Notes: a model not told the origin generated them from the letters alone. A DNA stretch of 64,000 bases from an uncultured Eubacterium sp. (GCF_934561735.1 NZ_CAKTGT010000008.1:11238-75237), one strand, 5' to 3'; numbered from the stretch's first letter, positions 27,488 to 37,569 are shown. A program made the numbers and translations.

Positions 27488-28912
27488 TCACTTGCTTTTC
27501 TTTAAAAATTTGCCAAAAATCTTGTTTGCGAGTTCTTTTATAGGCTTGAAATTTACCAAAAGCATAGCCAAAACAAGAGCCGATTCGATGCCGTACATCA
27601 TTGCTCCCGACTTTAGCTTTATCATAACAACGCACTGAACCGCAAGGATTGCAACCTCGGCAATAAGAAGCGGAGCATTGAAATTGATTGCGATATATTT
27701 TTTGGTGTTTGCCCCTCTGAAAATAAACACAACGGCAAATGCGATGACAGTTGCTATTGCTGCACCGATTGCACCGATATTTGGAATCAAAATCAGGTTG
27801 AGCACAATATTTGTCAACGCTCCCGACATAGCCGTAACCATAGCCATAACCGACTTTTTTTCTGCCATATAAACGGACGCAAGGAAGTTTACAAGGCACG
27901 AAAGAGTTGTTGCGATAATCAAAACAGGAACATATTTCCATGAATCGTAATAAACCGGCTTAACCAAAATTTTGGTGATAAACTGGCAGAACAGAATCAG
28001 TCCCGAAGAAACGGCAAATATACCGCCCGAATACACACGGAACACCTTTGTAAAGAAATCCGCCTTGTCCTCGCTGTCGTATTCATCAACAGCGGACAAC
28101 TGCCACGCATCAATAAAAATTGAAGAGAACATAACAACAAAGTTCGGAATTTTTGAAGCGGCTGTATAAAGTCCGTTTTCGGCAGAGCCGATAAAGCCCG
28201 TTACCATATATCTGTCCGACACATTGATTATCCACCACAAAATAATTGTCGGCATAAGAGGAACAGAATACTTGAGCATATCAAATTTTGTTTTCTTATT
28301 TACCTTATGAAAGTGGAGGTCGTTCCACAATTTTGTTGCAACAAAGAGGAACACAACCGACATAAAATCTGATGCGATAATAGCAAGAACATAGCCGGTA
28401 ACGCCCATATTGAGCGGACCGAGGAACAAAAGATTAAAGAGCAGAGTTGTTGCGGTTGCTATAATGCCGTCTATTGCAAAAATCCTAACCTGTCCGCAAC
28501 CTCGTACAAACTGCTGGCAAAGCTGACGCATACCCGAAACCAATACGAAAAGATACAGTAACGGAGCATAATCGCCGAGAACCATATCATTGATTTTTAT
28601 CAAGGTCACGGGATAATAGAAAATCAAAAATGCCAAAAAGCCCTTAATTGTTGTTCGCACGCCAATGGTAAAAACATCGCTTTTGTTTTCGTTCTTATCA
28701 AGAGCAAAGCGAAGTGCCGCACTGTTTATTTGCAAAAACACAATAGGAATGAGCACATTTGCGGTTTGCTGAATAAGATCGCCCGTAGAATACTGTTCAG
28801 GCAGAAGTTTGCCTGTAACATAAGGCATAAGCAAAAAGGACAAAATCTTTGAAGAAAATGTACCGATTGCAAATATTATTGTATTTGTGGCTAATTTTTT
28901 ATACTTATCCAA
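27488..28912 (-). CDS. MOP-superfamily flippase (Wzx/polysaccharide biosynthesis type)
   Basis: 474 residues with about fourteen membrane spans, starting TNTIIFAIGTFSSKILSFLL, the usual opening of lipid-linked oligosaccharide flippases. The motif SAENGLYTAASKIPN at about residue 245 and conserved loop glycines fit the family. No glycosyltransferases are adjacent, so the cargo (O-unit, capsule, teichoic acid-like or other) cannot be told. It is last in the unit proB-proA-propeller protein-flippase and is followed by a terminator. Confidence 0.85.
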   Translation of the reverse strand: MDKYKKLATNTIIFAIGTFSSKILSFLLMPYVTGKLLPEQYSTGDLIQQTANVLIPIVFLQINSAALRFALDKNENKSDVFTIGVRTTIKGFLAFLIFYYPVTLIKINDMVLGDYAPLLYLFVLVSGMRQLCQQFVRGCGQVRIFAIDGIIATATTLLFNLLFLGPLNMGVTGYVLAIIASDFMSVVFLFVATKLWNDLHFHKVNKKTKFDMLKYSVPLMPTIILWWIINVSDRYMVTGFIGSAENGLYTAASKIPNFVVMFSSIFIDAWQLSAVDEYDSEDKADFFTKVFRVYSGGIFAVSSGLILFCQFITKILVKPVYYDSWKYVPVLIIATTLSCLVNFLASVYMAEKKSVMAMVTAMSGALTNIVLNLILIPNIGAIGAAIATVIAFAVVFIFRGANTKKYIAINFNAPLLIAEVAILAVQCVVMIKLKSGAMMYGIESALVLAMLLVNFKPIKELANKIFGKFLKKSK

Positions 28913-28930
28913 AAATCTTTACCTCTTAAA

Positions 28931-30205
28931 TTAGTAACTCCATTTGCCGTCGCCAAAGGTCATAACATTTGACGAACCTGTGAGATTTGATGACGCACGA
29001 TAAATCTTGTCGCCGTTTGAACGCTCACCGATAATAAAATCATATTCGCCGCCGTGCTGAATAAACACATCATCACTTGCCGTAACATTGCCGGAAGAAA
29101 GCATTGTTTTTGTAGCGTCGCTGTTCATATTAAGTTCAAACATCTTAAACTTATCGCCGTCAAGGTCGGCATAGAACATTCTGTTTTGGTCAACAACAAC
29201 AGGCTTGCAAAGGCTGACGCCCTCAACCAATGTGACCTTTTTTTGTGAACCGTACTTTTGACGGATTATATTATATGTGCCGTCGGCTTGTTTTTCGTAA
29301 TAATACATAAAGCCGCTTTCCATAGATATGGAAGTAATTTCTCCGTTTGCACTTTCGGTTCTGAAATTCTCGGCTTCGCCGCCTGCGGACGGAACACACA
29401 GATACGAAACATTGCCCATGGTATCCTCACTTGTAAAGAATACTCTGTCAAGCGAAATACCGATTAAATTAACCTTATCTCCATAGCCTGAATAAAGCAC
29501 CGTAGGAGTAAAGTTTTGAGTATTTACGGCAACAACCTCGTTATTTGTTGAAATGCAGTAAGCAGTTGTGTCATAAATATATGCAAGCATAACATTATCG
29601 GCTACCTTGGCAAGGTTTTTGCCTGTTTTTGTAACCTTATATAGAGCGTGGTCGCTTTCGTTAACGAAATAAAAGTAATCGCCTCTGATGTTAAATGAGG
29701 AAAGTGTGTCGCTCGATTTATAAACGCAGGCATAGCTTTCACTCTCGGGCAAGAACTTGTAAATACCTCTGCCGTCCACGATATGATAAACAATGCCGTT
29801 ATCCTTATCCACCTTGCCGCCGTTTAAAAGATTGCCTATCATAGCACCTTTTTTAGCCGCTTCAAATTCAAAATCCGAATGGTCAAGATACGACACCTGA
29901 GGAAGCGTTGTGGCCTCTGTTGTGGTTTCACGAGGGGCGGTTGTTGTGGTAGTTGTTGTTCTGCCGATGATGTTTTCATCAACAAAATCGGCAACCTCTC
30001 TATTTTGCAAAACGCTGCTGAAGTAAAAATCGGTGAAAATATATTTTACCGACAAAAGTCCTGCCGCAATAAGAACAACAAGCACGGCAATAATAACAAG
30101 CAAAGCCTTGCCGAAGCCGCCTTTTTTCTTTTTTCTCTTTTTCTTTTTTCTTTTATTATCAACCTGTGGTTGAATATATGCGTAATCGTTATTTTTCTTT
30201 TTCAT
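28931..30205 (-). CDS. Membrane-anchored extracellular DUF5050-like beta-propeller protein
   Basis: 424 residues. A very basic cytoplasmic start (NKRKKKKRKKKKGG), one membrane helix (ALLVIIAVLVVLIAAGLLSV), then a Thr-rich linker (GRTTTTTTTAPRETTTEATT) and a repeat-rich C-terminal region with recurring short units such as GDYFYFVNESDHALYKV and GIYKF. This looks like the DUF5050 propeller found in clostridial surface proteins; function unknown. The start shares one base with the proA stop (TAATG). Confidence 0.7.
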   Translation of the reverse strand: MKKKNNDYAYIQPQVDNKRKKKKRKKKKGGFGKALLVIIAVLVVLIAAGLLSVKYIFTDFYFSSVLQNREVADFVDENIIGRTTTTTTTAPRETTTEATTLPQVSYLDHSDFEFEAAKKGAMIGNLLNGGKVDKDNGIVYHIVDGRGIYKFLPESESYACVYKSSDTLSSFNIRGDYFYFVNESDHALYKVTKTGKNLAKVADNVMLAYIYDTTAYCISTNNEVVAVNTQNFTPTVLYSGYGDKVNLIGISLDRVFFTSEDTMGNVSYLCVPSAGGEAENFRTESANGEITSISMESGFMYYYEKQADGTYNIIRQKYGSQKKVTLVEGVSLCKPVVVDQNRMFYADLDGDKFKMFELNMNSDATKTMLSSGNVTASDDVFIQHGGEYDFIIGERSNGDKIYRASSNLTGSSNVMTFGDGKWSY

Positions 30206-31446
30206 TATCTGACTTGTCCGTCTCCGTAAATCAAATATTTTGTTGATGTAAGCTGTTCAAGACCCATAGGTCCTCTTGCATGGAGTTTTTGGGTTGAAAT
30301 GCCGATTTCTGCACCGAGCCCAAACTCCGCACCGTCCGTAAACCTTGTTGAAGCGTTTACATAAACCGACGAAGAATCAATGCACTTCAAAAACTTTTCG
30401 GCATTTTCGGTATTTTCGGTAATAATAGCTTCGCTGTGGCCTGTTGAATTTGCATTGATATGAGCAATCGCCTCATCAACAGTATCAACAGTTTTTACGC
30501 TGATTATATAATCAAGGTATTCGGTTGCAAAATCCTCATCCGTTGCCGGCACAACAAGTCCGCACGCCTTTTGTGCACGCTCGTCACCACGGATTTCAAC
30601 ATCCTTTTCCTTGAGCTTTTTTGCAATAACCGGCAAAGCTTTATCGATAATCTTACTGTTGATAACAAGACTTTCGCAAGCATTGCACACAGATATTCTC
30701 TGCGTTTTTGCATTGAATATAATCTCTGCCGCCATATTAATATCTGCACTTTCGTCAACATAAATATGGCAGTTACCCGAACCGGTTTCAATTACAGGCA
30801 CGCTTGAATTTTCAACAACAGCCTTGATAAGACCTTTACCGCCTCTCGGAATAAGGCAATCAAGATACTCGTTCATATGCATCATATCGTTTGACGACTG
30901 CCTTGAAGTGTCGCCGACAAGTTGAATAACATCCTGCGGAAAACCTGCCTTTGCAAGTGCCTCTCGCATAATATCGGCAAGAGCGGTGTTTGAATTTATA
31001 GCCTCCTTGCCGCCACGAAGAATTACGGCATTGCCGCTTTTAAGGCACAGAGCCGCCGCATCGACGGTAACATTAGGGCGTGCTTCAAAAATTATACCGA
31101 TGACACCCAAAGGCACGGTAACTTTTTTAATATCAAGTCCGTTATCTTTTTTGTATTCTGACAGCACTTTGCCGCACGGGTCAGGCAAAGAAGCAACCTG
31201 ACGGGCACCGTCTGCCATAGCCTTAATTCTGTCGGCATTAAGCATAAGGCGGTCAATAAGTCCGTCATTCAAACCGTTTTGTCTGCCGTTTTCTATATCA
31301 ACATTATTGGCAAAAACGATTTTATCAATATTTTCTTCAAGCATATCGGCAATAATACCGAGAGCGTTGTTTTTTTGTTCTGTTGTAACCTGGGACATAA
31401 AGGTAAGCGTTTGCTTTGCCTTTTTGCCCTGTTCAAAAACTGTCAT
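30205..31446 (-). CDS. proA: Gamma-glutamyl phosphate reductase ProA
   Basis: Second enzyme of proline synthesis, reducing gamma-glutamyl phosphate with NADPH. The 413-residue protein has the catalytic Cys in RISVCNACESLVIN at about residue 255, FEARPNVTVDAAALCLKSGNA and the C-terminal GAEIGISTQKLHARGPMGLEQLTS, all ProA signatures. 33 bases after proB. Confidence 0.95.
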   Translation of the reverse strand: MTVFEQGKKAKQTLTFMSQVTTEQKNNALGIIADMLEENIDKIVFANNVDIENGRQNGLNDGLIDRLMLNADRIKAMADGARQVASLPDPCGKVLSEYKKDNGLDIKKVTVPLGVIGIIFEARPNVTVDAAALCLKSGNAVILRGGKEAINSNTALADIMREALAKAGFPQDVIQLVGDTSRQSSNDMMHMNEYLDCLIPRGGKGLIKAVVENSSVPVIETGSGNCHIYVDESADINMAAEIIFNAKTQRISVCNACESLVINSKIIDKALPVIAKKLKEKDVEIRGDERAQKACGLVVPATDEDFATEYLDYIISVKTVDTVDEAIAHINANSTGHSEAIITENTENAEKFLKCIDSSSVYVNASTRFTDGAEFGLGAEIGISTQKLHARGPMGLEQLTSTKYLIYGDGQVR

Positions 31447-31479
31447 ATCAAAACTCCTGCGTTCATTCGGAAAAATATA

Positions 31480-32250
31480 TCAATTAGGTAAAAATTTTGT
31501 GCCGACATTTTCGCCGTCAAGCACATTATAAATTTTCTTTGGTGTGACACCGTTCATAACAACAACAGGAATACCCGCATTGTTTGCGATTTTTGCCGCC
31601 TTAACCTTTGTTGCAAAACCGCCCGTTCCCTTTTCGCCTGCACCGCCTGCAACCGCTTCAATCTCCGGAGTAATTTCTTTTACAACCGGAATAAGTTTTG
31701 CATCGGGATTTTCCGACGGATTACTGTCGTACAAGCCGTCTGTATCGGTGAGCATAACAAGCAAATCCGCATCAATAAGTTCTGCCACCGTTGCAGAAAG
31801 GCAATCATTGTCGCCGTTTAAAAGTTCTTCGATAGACACGGAGTCGTTCTCGTTTACAACCGGAATAACACCGTATTCAATAAGCTGATTGAATGTGTTT
31901 GTAAGGTGCATCTTGTTTTCCTTATTTTCAAGTGCATCATATGTAAAAAGAAGTTGCGACACAATAACATCGTATTCGCCGAAAAATTTGTCATAAAGGA
32001 ACATAAGCTCGCCCTGACCGACAGCGGCTGCCGCCTGTCTGCCCTTTATGCTTTGGGGCTTTTTATGCAAACCGAGGCGTGCTGTGCCTATTCCGATAGC
32101 ACCCGATGACACAAGAATAACCTCGTGACCCATATTGTGCAAATCGGCAAGAACGGATACAAGTTCTCCGATTTTTTGAATATTTGTTTTTCCTGTTTTA
32201 TGAGTAAGGGTGGAAGTGCCGACCTTTACTACAATTCTCTTCTTTTGCAT
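31480..32250 (-). CDS. proB: Glutamate 5-kinase ProB, short form without PUA domain
   Basis: First enzyme of proline synthesis. The 256 residues cover only the amino-acid kinase domain (VVKVGTSTLTH at the start, SSGAIGIG, NENDSVS, LLVMLTDTDGLYDSNP, GTGGFATKVKAA); the C-terminal PUA domain of many longer ProB proteins is absent. Short forms occur in other Firmicutes, so this is not taken as a truncation. First gene of its operon. Confidence 0.94.
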   Translation of the reverse strand: MQKKRIVVKVGTSTLTHKTGKTNIQKIGELVSVLADLHNMGHEVILVSSGAIGIGTARLGLHKKPQSIKGRQAAAAVGQGELMFLYDKFFGEYDVIVSQLLFTYDALENKENKMHLTNTFNQLIEYGVIPVVNENDSVSIEELLNGDNDCLSATVAELIDADLLVMLTDTDGLYDSNPSENPDAKLIPVVKEITPEIEAVAGGAGEKGTGGFATKVKAAKIANNAGIPVVVMNGVTPKKIYNVLDGENVGTKFLPN

Positions 32251-32285
32251 AAAAATTTTGCTCCAATATTATAATTCAGTTTAAT

Positions 32286-32314
32286 ATTATAGCACAGTAA
32301 TATTTGCGTTGCAA
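32286..32314 (-). promoter_or_regulatory. Promoter of proBA
   Basis: TTGCAA (32309-32314), 17 bases, TATAAT (32286-32291), preceded by ACTGTGC as in the aspS promoter. Confidence 0.75.
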
Positions 32315-32382
32315 TTAAAAAGATGTATTTTTGGCTAAATTGTGTAAACAATAGTGGTGAAAAATGATAAAGGAGTATAGAT

Positions 32383-33711
32383 ATGACAAAAAGAAGCTAT
32401 ATCAGAATTGTATCTTACATCGGTTTTATGCTTGCGGTCATAGTAATTTCAAGCGTTATAAGTGCAACTAATATGAAGGCATACAAGACCGAACTTGAGG
32501 TTTCGTACCAACAAAGTCTTGCGGAATTTGCCGAATGTCTTGACAAAGTTGACACCGACATCACAAAAAGTCTTGTATCAAACTCAAAGGGCGAAGTGTA
32601 CGATTTAAGCAGAGATTTATATGCACAATGTTCAACAGCAAAAAACGCAATGAGCCGTCTGCCCGTCAGTCAAATGGAGCTTGGCAACGCATACAAATTT
32701 TTGAGTCAATGCAGCGATTATGCACAATATATCGGCAGTAAAATCGACCAAAACGAAGTCATAACCGAAGAAGAACACCAAAACTTAAAAAATCTGCTCG
32801 GTTATGCACAAAAATTCAGCGAACAGGCTAAGGATATGGTTGCAACTGTAAACGCCGGTGCAATGATTACCGAGGGCGAAGTTAAAAGCATTAATCAAAT
32901 AAATGTTTCTCCGCTGTCAAACAGTTTCAGTGCAGGTGCGAAAATTTTTGAGGACTTCCCCACTCTGCTTTATGACGGTCCGTTTTCAGACCAAGTGCTG
33001 AACAAGGCGTCAAAACTTGTAAAATCCGCTGATGTCAAAACTCGGGAAGAATGCAGAAAGATTTTTGCAAGTGCAATCGGAGCGGATGTAAACAATGTAT
33101 CATACGAAACCGATGACAAATCAAAAATCCCGTGCTATACCTTTAAATGCGGAAGATACACGGGTTTGGTGACAAAGCAAGGCGGATATATCAAAGAAAT
33201 CTTATATTCGGGCAGAATTCAAAATTCAAACATCACGGCAGAAAACGCATGCAACCTTGCCGTAAAAGCACTTGAAGAACTTGGATATTCAAATATGACG
33301 GTATGCTACTACAATGTTGAAAACAACATTTGCACGGTTAACTGTGCATACCAAAAGGACAATGTATGCTACTATTCGGATTTAATCAAGGTAGGTATTT
33401 CAATGAATGACGGCGAACTTGTTAGTGTGGACGCAAAAACATATCTCACAAACCATACAAGCAGGAAGCCGAAAATCGCAAAGCTTTCTACAAACCAAGC
33501 AAAGAAAAAGCTGTCAAAATACCTTGAAGTAAAAAGCTCAAAAATGTGCGTCATTCCAAAAGAGAGCGGCAAAGAAACACAATGCTACGAATTCACCTGC
33601 AAAAGCAAGGACACAGGCGAGGACACCCTTGTTTACATCAACTGCGACACAGGTGAGGAAGAAGACATTATGATGGTGTTAAAATCGGCAAGCGGTACTT
33701 TGGTAAAATAA
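32383..33711 (+). CDS. ypeB: Spore germination protein YpeB
   Basis: 442 residues: N-terminal membrane anchor (IVSYIGFMLAVIVISSVIS), a helical N-domain, then repeated PepSY-like units at the C-terminus. The diagnostic block DFPTLLYDGPFSDQ lies near residue 195. YpeB stabilises and localises the cortex-lytic enzyme SleB in Bacillus and is normally co-transcribed with sleB. Here sleB is not beside it: the upstream gene is the divergent proB. GGAG lies eight bases before the start. No sigma-G promoter could be assigned with confidence. Confidence 0.9.
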   Translation: MTKRSYIRIVSYIGFMLAVIVISSVISATNMKAYKTELEVSYQQSLAEFAECLDKVDTDITKSLVSNSKGEVYDLSRDLYAQCSTAKNAMSRLPVSQMELGNAYKFLSQCSDYAQYIGSKIDQNEVITEEEHQNLKNLLGYAQKFSEQAKDMVATVNAGAMITEGEVKSINQINVSPLSNSFSAGAKIFEDFPTLLYDGPFSDQVLNKASKLVKSADVKTREECRKIFASAIGADVNNVSYETDDKSKIPCYTFKCGRYTGLVTKQGGYIKEILYSGRIQNSNITAENACNLAVKALEELGYSNMTVCYYNVENNICTVNCAYQKDNVCYYSDLIKVGISMNDGELVSVDAKTYLTNHTSRKPKIAKLSTNQAKKKLSKYLEVKSSKMCVIPKESGKETQCYEFTCKSKDTGEDTLVYINCDTGEEEDIMMVLKSASGTLVK

Positions 33712-33764
33712 TGAATAAACAAAAAAATATTACACACACTACCACCGAAAGGATGATATAAATT

Positions 33765-34061
33765 ATGAAAAAGATAATTATTATTTCACTTGCAGTTATT
33801 ATGGCGGCTGTGATTTTTGTAGGCTGTTCGGGCAAAAAAGACAACACCATTAATACAACCGAAAAAACGACCTTATCAACAACGGCTAAGCAAACTACCA
33901 CAAGCAAGGCGAAAGAGGACCTCTCCAAAGCCGGTGACGAAGCAATGAGCCGTGCCGACAAGGTTGGCGACGATGTAGGCGAAGGCGTTGACGACATTGC
34001 CGACGGCGTGGGCGGAAGCGTTGACAAAGCCGGCGACGCGGTAAAAGACGCGTTGGATTAA
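33765..34061 (+). CDS. Small lipoprotein of unknown function
   Basis: 98 residues. Signal peptide with a lipobox (IFVGC, Cys at about 21), a Thr-rich linker, then a short acidic/Ala/Gly tail with repeated units of the type DKVGDDVGEGVDD. No family was recognised with certainty; small spore-associated lipoproteins of the YhcN/YlaJ kind are possible, only because ypeB is 50 bases upstream. An AAAGG ribosome site precedes the ATG. Confidence 0.75.
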   Translation: MKKIIIISLAVIMAAVIFVGCSGKKDNTINTTEKTTLSTTAKQTTTSKAKEDLSKAGDEAMSRADKVGDDVGEGVDDIADGVGGSVDKAGDAVKDALD

Positions 34062-34072
34062 AGTATATACAA

Positions 34073-34110
34073 AAAAGGTGTTCATTTCGACGAATGAGCA
34101 CCTTTATTTT
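34073..34110. terminator. Bidirectional terminator between the lipoprotein gene and pheT
   Basis: Stem AAAGGTGTTCATT/AATGAGCACCTTT, with TATTTTTAAT on the plus side and A-tract on the other; serves the convergent genes. Confidence 0.8.
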
Positions 34111-34119
34111 TAATCTATC

Positions 34120-36486
34120 TTAGCCTTTGAGTTCGATTCCGTCATTCTTAAGTGACTCGATAATGCTGTCTGTTACCTCTTGAACTTCCTCTCTTGTAAG
34201 AGTTTTGTCAGAGTGAGAGAATACGATACGAGTTGTTATTGACTTTGTACCGTCGTTTTCGTCATCATAAATATCCGTTACATAAACATTCTTGATGAGC
34301 GGACTTCTTGTTTCTGCAATAGCCTTTGCGATAGGTGCAAACTTTGGAGAAACAAACGAAAGGTCAACTTCAATTTCAGGGAACTTTGACGGTTCAACAT
34401 ATTGGATTGAAGCGTTTTCAATATTTGCAAATGCTTCAACATCAACCTCGGCAAACACGATAGCAGCCTTTTTGTCAATCTTCTTTTGAACAGTTGGGTG
34501 AACGATACCGATTTGACCGATTTCAACACCGTCACAGATGATTCTGTTAAGATTTCTCGGGTGCTGATAATTTGATGCTGCCTCAATCGGTTCAAATGAA
34601 AGCGGTTTGTGCTTAATATCGTCGGACATAACCTCCAAAATATCACGGAGCTTATAGAAAAGCACAGACACAGGAGCAACTTTGCTGAAAAGCGTAATAG
34701 CAAGTTTCTTCTTTTCTACACAAAGATTGTTTTCGTCAAGACCTGTAACAACTCTGCCGATTTCAAAAATACCAAAGCGAAGTGCAAATGAAGTGTTTTG
34801 CTTAACCTGACAAAGCTGAGTAGGAATGATTGATTTACGAATAGTTTCGATATTAGGGTTTGATGCACCCTCAAGTTTGATTTCACCCTCTACATCAATG
34901 CCGAGAGCCTTAAGTTCGTCATAATATGCCCATACATATGAGTGAAGTTCGTGAAGTGAAAATCTCTTTACAAGCAAATCCTTGATTTTATCCTCAACTG
35001 TCTTTTCAACATCCGGACGAACAGGATAAAGCGGTGCAACGCAAGTATGAATATCAAAGTTATCATAGCCGTAAATACGGGTGATTTCCTCGATAATATC
35101 GGCTTTCATCGTAACATCCTTTGTTGCTCTCCAAGACGGAACATCAACGGTGAATTCGTCATTTTCAACACTTGCCGTGAAGCCGAGCGATGTAAGAGTT
35201 GAAATAATGGTATCGTTTGAAATTTCAATACCGGTATATTTATCAACAAATGACTTGCTGAAATTAAGTTCAACCTTGTCATAATGATAAGCGTAATCAT
35301 CTGTAAGTGCCGAAACAACGGTTGACTCCCCGTCATACTTTTGAAGAAGATTTACAAATCTTGCGATAGCTGTTGTTGTCATCTCAGGGTCAAGGCACTT
35401 TTCATATCTCATAGAAGCGTCTGTTCTGTGTGAAAGGCGAACGGTTGATTTACGGATTGAAGCCGCATCAAATGTTGCGGATTCAAGAGTGAGCGTTGTT
35501 GTATCGTCAACAATCTCGCTGTCAAGGCCGCCCATAATACCTGCGATTGCAACAGGAGTATTGTCGTTGCAAATCATAAGGGTGTTTTCATCAATATTTC
35601 TTTCCACTCCGTCAAGAGTTTGGAAAGTAAACGGCTTGTCAAAACGCTTAATTCTGATTTTTTCAACCTTACGGCTGTCGAATGCGTGCATAGGCTGACC
35701 CATTTCGAGCATAAGATAGTTTGTAAGGTCTGCAAGGAAGTTGATAGCTCTCATTCCGCAATAATAAAGGCGGATACGCATATCAACAGGAGAAACGGTA
35801 CGCTTGATATTTTCAACCTGCAAGCAAGAATATCTTTGGCAAAGCGGGTCCTCAATCTTCATATCAACCTTTGAAAGATTGTTGTACTTTGAAAGGTCAA
35901 CAGTTTCAAGCGGCTTGAGTTCTCTGCCCGAAAGTGCGGCAAATTCTCTTGCGATACCGTAGTGACCCCAAAGGTCGGGACGGTTGGTAAGTGATTTGTT
36001 ATCAACCTCAAAAATAATATCGTCAATAGCATAAACATCTTTAAGGTCTGTACCGTTTGGAATATCATCTGTGATTTCCATAATACCGCTGTTATCATCG
36101 GAAATGCCGATTTCTTTTTCCGAACAGCACATACCGTATGACATATAGCCTGCAAGAGAACGAGGAGCAATCTCAATCTCGCCGATTTTTGCACCAACCT
36201 TTGCAAATGCGGTTTTCATACCTACTCTTACATTAGGAGCACCGCAAACAACATCGGTAAGTTCTGCCTCACCTGCATCAACCTTGAGCAAATGAAGCTT
36301 TTTTGAATCAGGGTGATTTTCTACAGACTTAATCTCTGCAACAACAACGCCCGAAAGGTCAGAGCCTTTGAAGAAAATATCATTTTCAACTTCTGCGGTA
36401 GAGAGTGAAAACTGATTGATAAGTTTAAGTTTGTCAAGTCCGGACAAATCAACAAAGTCCGAAATCCAATTCATAGATAAAAACAT
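34120..36486 (-). CDS. pheT: Phenylalanyl-tRNA synthetase beta subunit
   Basis: 788 residues: N-terminal EMAP/tRNA-binding domain (VVAEIKSVENHPDSKKLHLLKV), B3/B4 editing region (NFLADLTNYLMLEMGQPMHAFD), B5 domain, catalytic-like core and C-terminal anticodon-binding (FDX-ACB) domain. Length and order are normal. 17 bases after pheS and ending at the shared terminator. Confidence 0.95.
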   Translation of the reverse strand: MFLSMNWISDFVDLSGLDKLKLINQFSLSTAEVENDIFFKGSDLSGVVVAEIKSVENHPDSKKLHLLKVDAGEAELTDVVCGAPNVRVGMKTAFAKVGAKIGEIEIAPRSLAGYMSYGMCCSEKEIGISDDNSGIMEITDDIPNGTDLKDVYAIDDIIFEVDNKSLTNRPDLWGHYGIAREFAALSGRELKPLETVDLSKYNNLSKVDMKIEDPLCQRYSCLQVENIKRTVSPVDMRIRLYYCGMRAINFLADLTNYLMLEMGQPMHAFDSRKVEKIRIKRFDKPFTFQTLDGVERNIDENTLMICNDNTPVAIAGIMGGLDSEIVDDTTTLTLESATFDAASIRKSTVRLSHRTDASMRYEKCLDPEMTTTAIARFVNLLQKYDGESTVVSALTDDYAYHYDKVELNFSKSFVDKYTGIEISNDTIISTLTSLGFTASVENDEFTVDVPSWRATKDVTMKADIIEEITRIYGYDNFDIHTCVAPLYPVRPDVEKTVEDKIKDLLVKRFSLHELHSYVWAYYDELKALGIDVEGEIKLEGASNPNIETIRKSIIPTQLCQVKQNTSFALRFGIFEIGRVVTGLDENNLCVEKKKLAITLFSKVAPVSVLFYKLRDILEVMSDDIKHKPLSFEPIEAASNYQHPRNLNRIICDGVEIGQIGIVHPTVQKKIDKKAAIVFAEVDVEAFANIENASIQYVEPSKFPEIEVDLSFVSPKFAPIAKAIAETRSPLIKNVYVTDIYDDENDGTKSITTRIVFSHSDKTLTREEVQEVTDSIIESLKNDGIELKG

Positions 36487-36503
36487 AATGTCACTCCCCT
36501 TTC

Positions 36504-37556
36504 TTATTCATCATCGGTGAACTGGCTCATAGCCTTGAGGCTGCCGCCGTTCAAATCACGAATATCTTTAATGCCGTATTTCATCATAACAAGTCTTGTA
36601 AGACCCAAGCCGAATGCAAAGCCCGTGTATTCATCAGGGTCAATGCCGCCCATACGGAGAACCTCGGGATGAATCATTCCGCAAGGGCAAAGTTCAAGCC
36701 AACCACTGTGTTTACAGCTTGGGCAACCCTCGCCGCCGCAGATAAGGCAGCTGATGTCAAGTTCAAAGCCAGGTTCAACGAACGGGAAGAAGCCCGGACG
36801 AAGTCTAACCTTAATGTCCTTTTGGAACACTTCCGAAAGCATGGTTTTCATAAAATAGATAAGGTTTGAAATAGAAATATCCTTGCCTACCATAACGCCT
36901 TCCATTTGGAAGAAGGTGTTTTCGTGGCAAGCGTCTGTTGCTTCGTTACGGAAACATCTGCCCGGGAAAATAGCCTTGATAGGAGTGCCGTTATTGATAA
37001 GGTCATCCTTATATTTTCTCAAAATAGCATTTTGTGCGGCAGAAGTTTGCGACTTCAAAAGCTGACCGTTTGTGAGATAATAAGTATCCTGCATATCACG
37101 AGCCGGGTGATCCTTTGGCACGTTAACAGATTCAAAGCATTCATAGTCGGTTACAACCTCGGGATAATCCTCAACGGTGAAGCCCATTGACTTGAATATC
37201 TGCTCACACTGACGCTGAACGATTGTTACAGGGTGATATGAGCCTCTGCTCAAATTTGCCGGTAAAGAAAGGTCAAATTCGGGCATAAGCTCGATTTCCT
37301 TTTGAACTTCCTTTTCTTTCATTTCTGCTGTCTTTTCGGCAATTCTTTGAGCAACCGCACCCTTAAGTTCGTTTACTTTTTGACCGAAAGCCTTTTTGTC
37401 ATCAACCGAAAGGTCCTTCATTGCCTTGAGCAAATCGGTTACGCTGCCTTTTTTGCCCAAATAAGCAACACGAACATTTTCAAGCTCAGACAAATCCTTA
37501 ATATTTTCAAGTTCTTTTTCAAACTTGGACCTTAAGTCTTTAATCTTTTCTTCCAT
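36504..37556 (-). CDS. pheS: Phenylalanyl-tRNA synthetase alpha subunit
   Basis: Catalytic subunit, 350 residues: N-terminal coiled coil (about 1-85), then class II core with motif 2 FRNEATDACHENTFFQMEG and motif 3 GFAFGLGLTRLVMMKYGI. The insert CGGEGCPSCKHSGWLELCPCGM with clustered cysteines looks metal-binding and is seen in some bacterial PheS. Controlled by the T-box leader directly upstream. Confidence 0.95.
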   Translation of the reverse strand: MEEKIKDLRSKFEKELENIKDLSELENVRVAYLGKKGSVTDLLKAMKDLSVDDKKAFGQKVNELKGAVAQRIAEKTAEMKEKEVQKEIELMPEFDLSLPANLSRGSYHPVTIVQRQCEQIFKSMGFTVEDYPEVVTDYECFESVNVPKDHPARDMQDTYYLTNGQLLKSQTSAAQNAILRKYKDDLINNGTPIKAIFPGRCFRNEATDACHENTFFQMEGVMVGKDISISNLIYFMKTMLSEVFQKDIKVRLRPGFFPFVEPGFELDISCLICGGEGCPSCKHSGWLELCPCGMIHPEVLRMGGIDPDEYTGFAFGLGLTRLVMMKYGIKDIRDLNGGSLKAMSQFTDDE

Positions 37557-37569
37557 TGAATTTCCTCCG

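Noticed and set aside
27276..27941. 221-codon minus frame across the glgP start and flippase end
   Set aside because: Cys/Arg/Tyr-rich translation typical of a shadow frame; it overlaps two well-identified genes, a terminator and a promoter.
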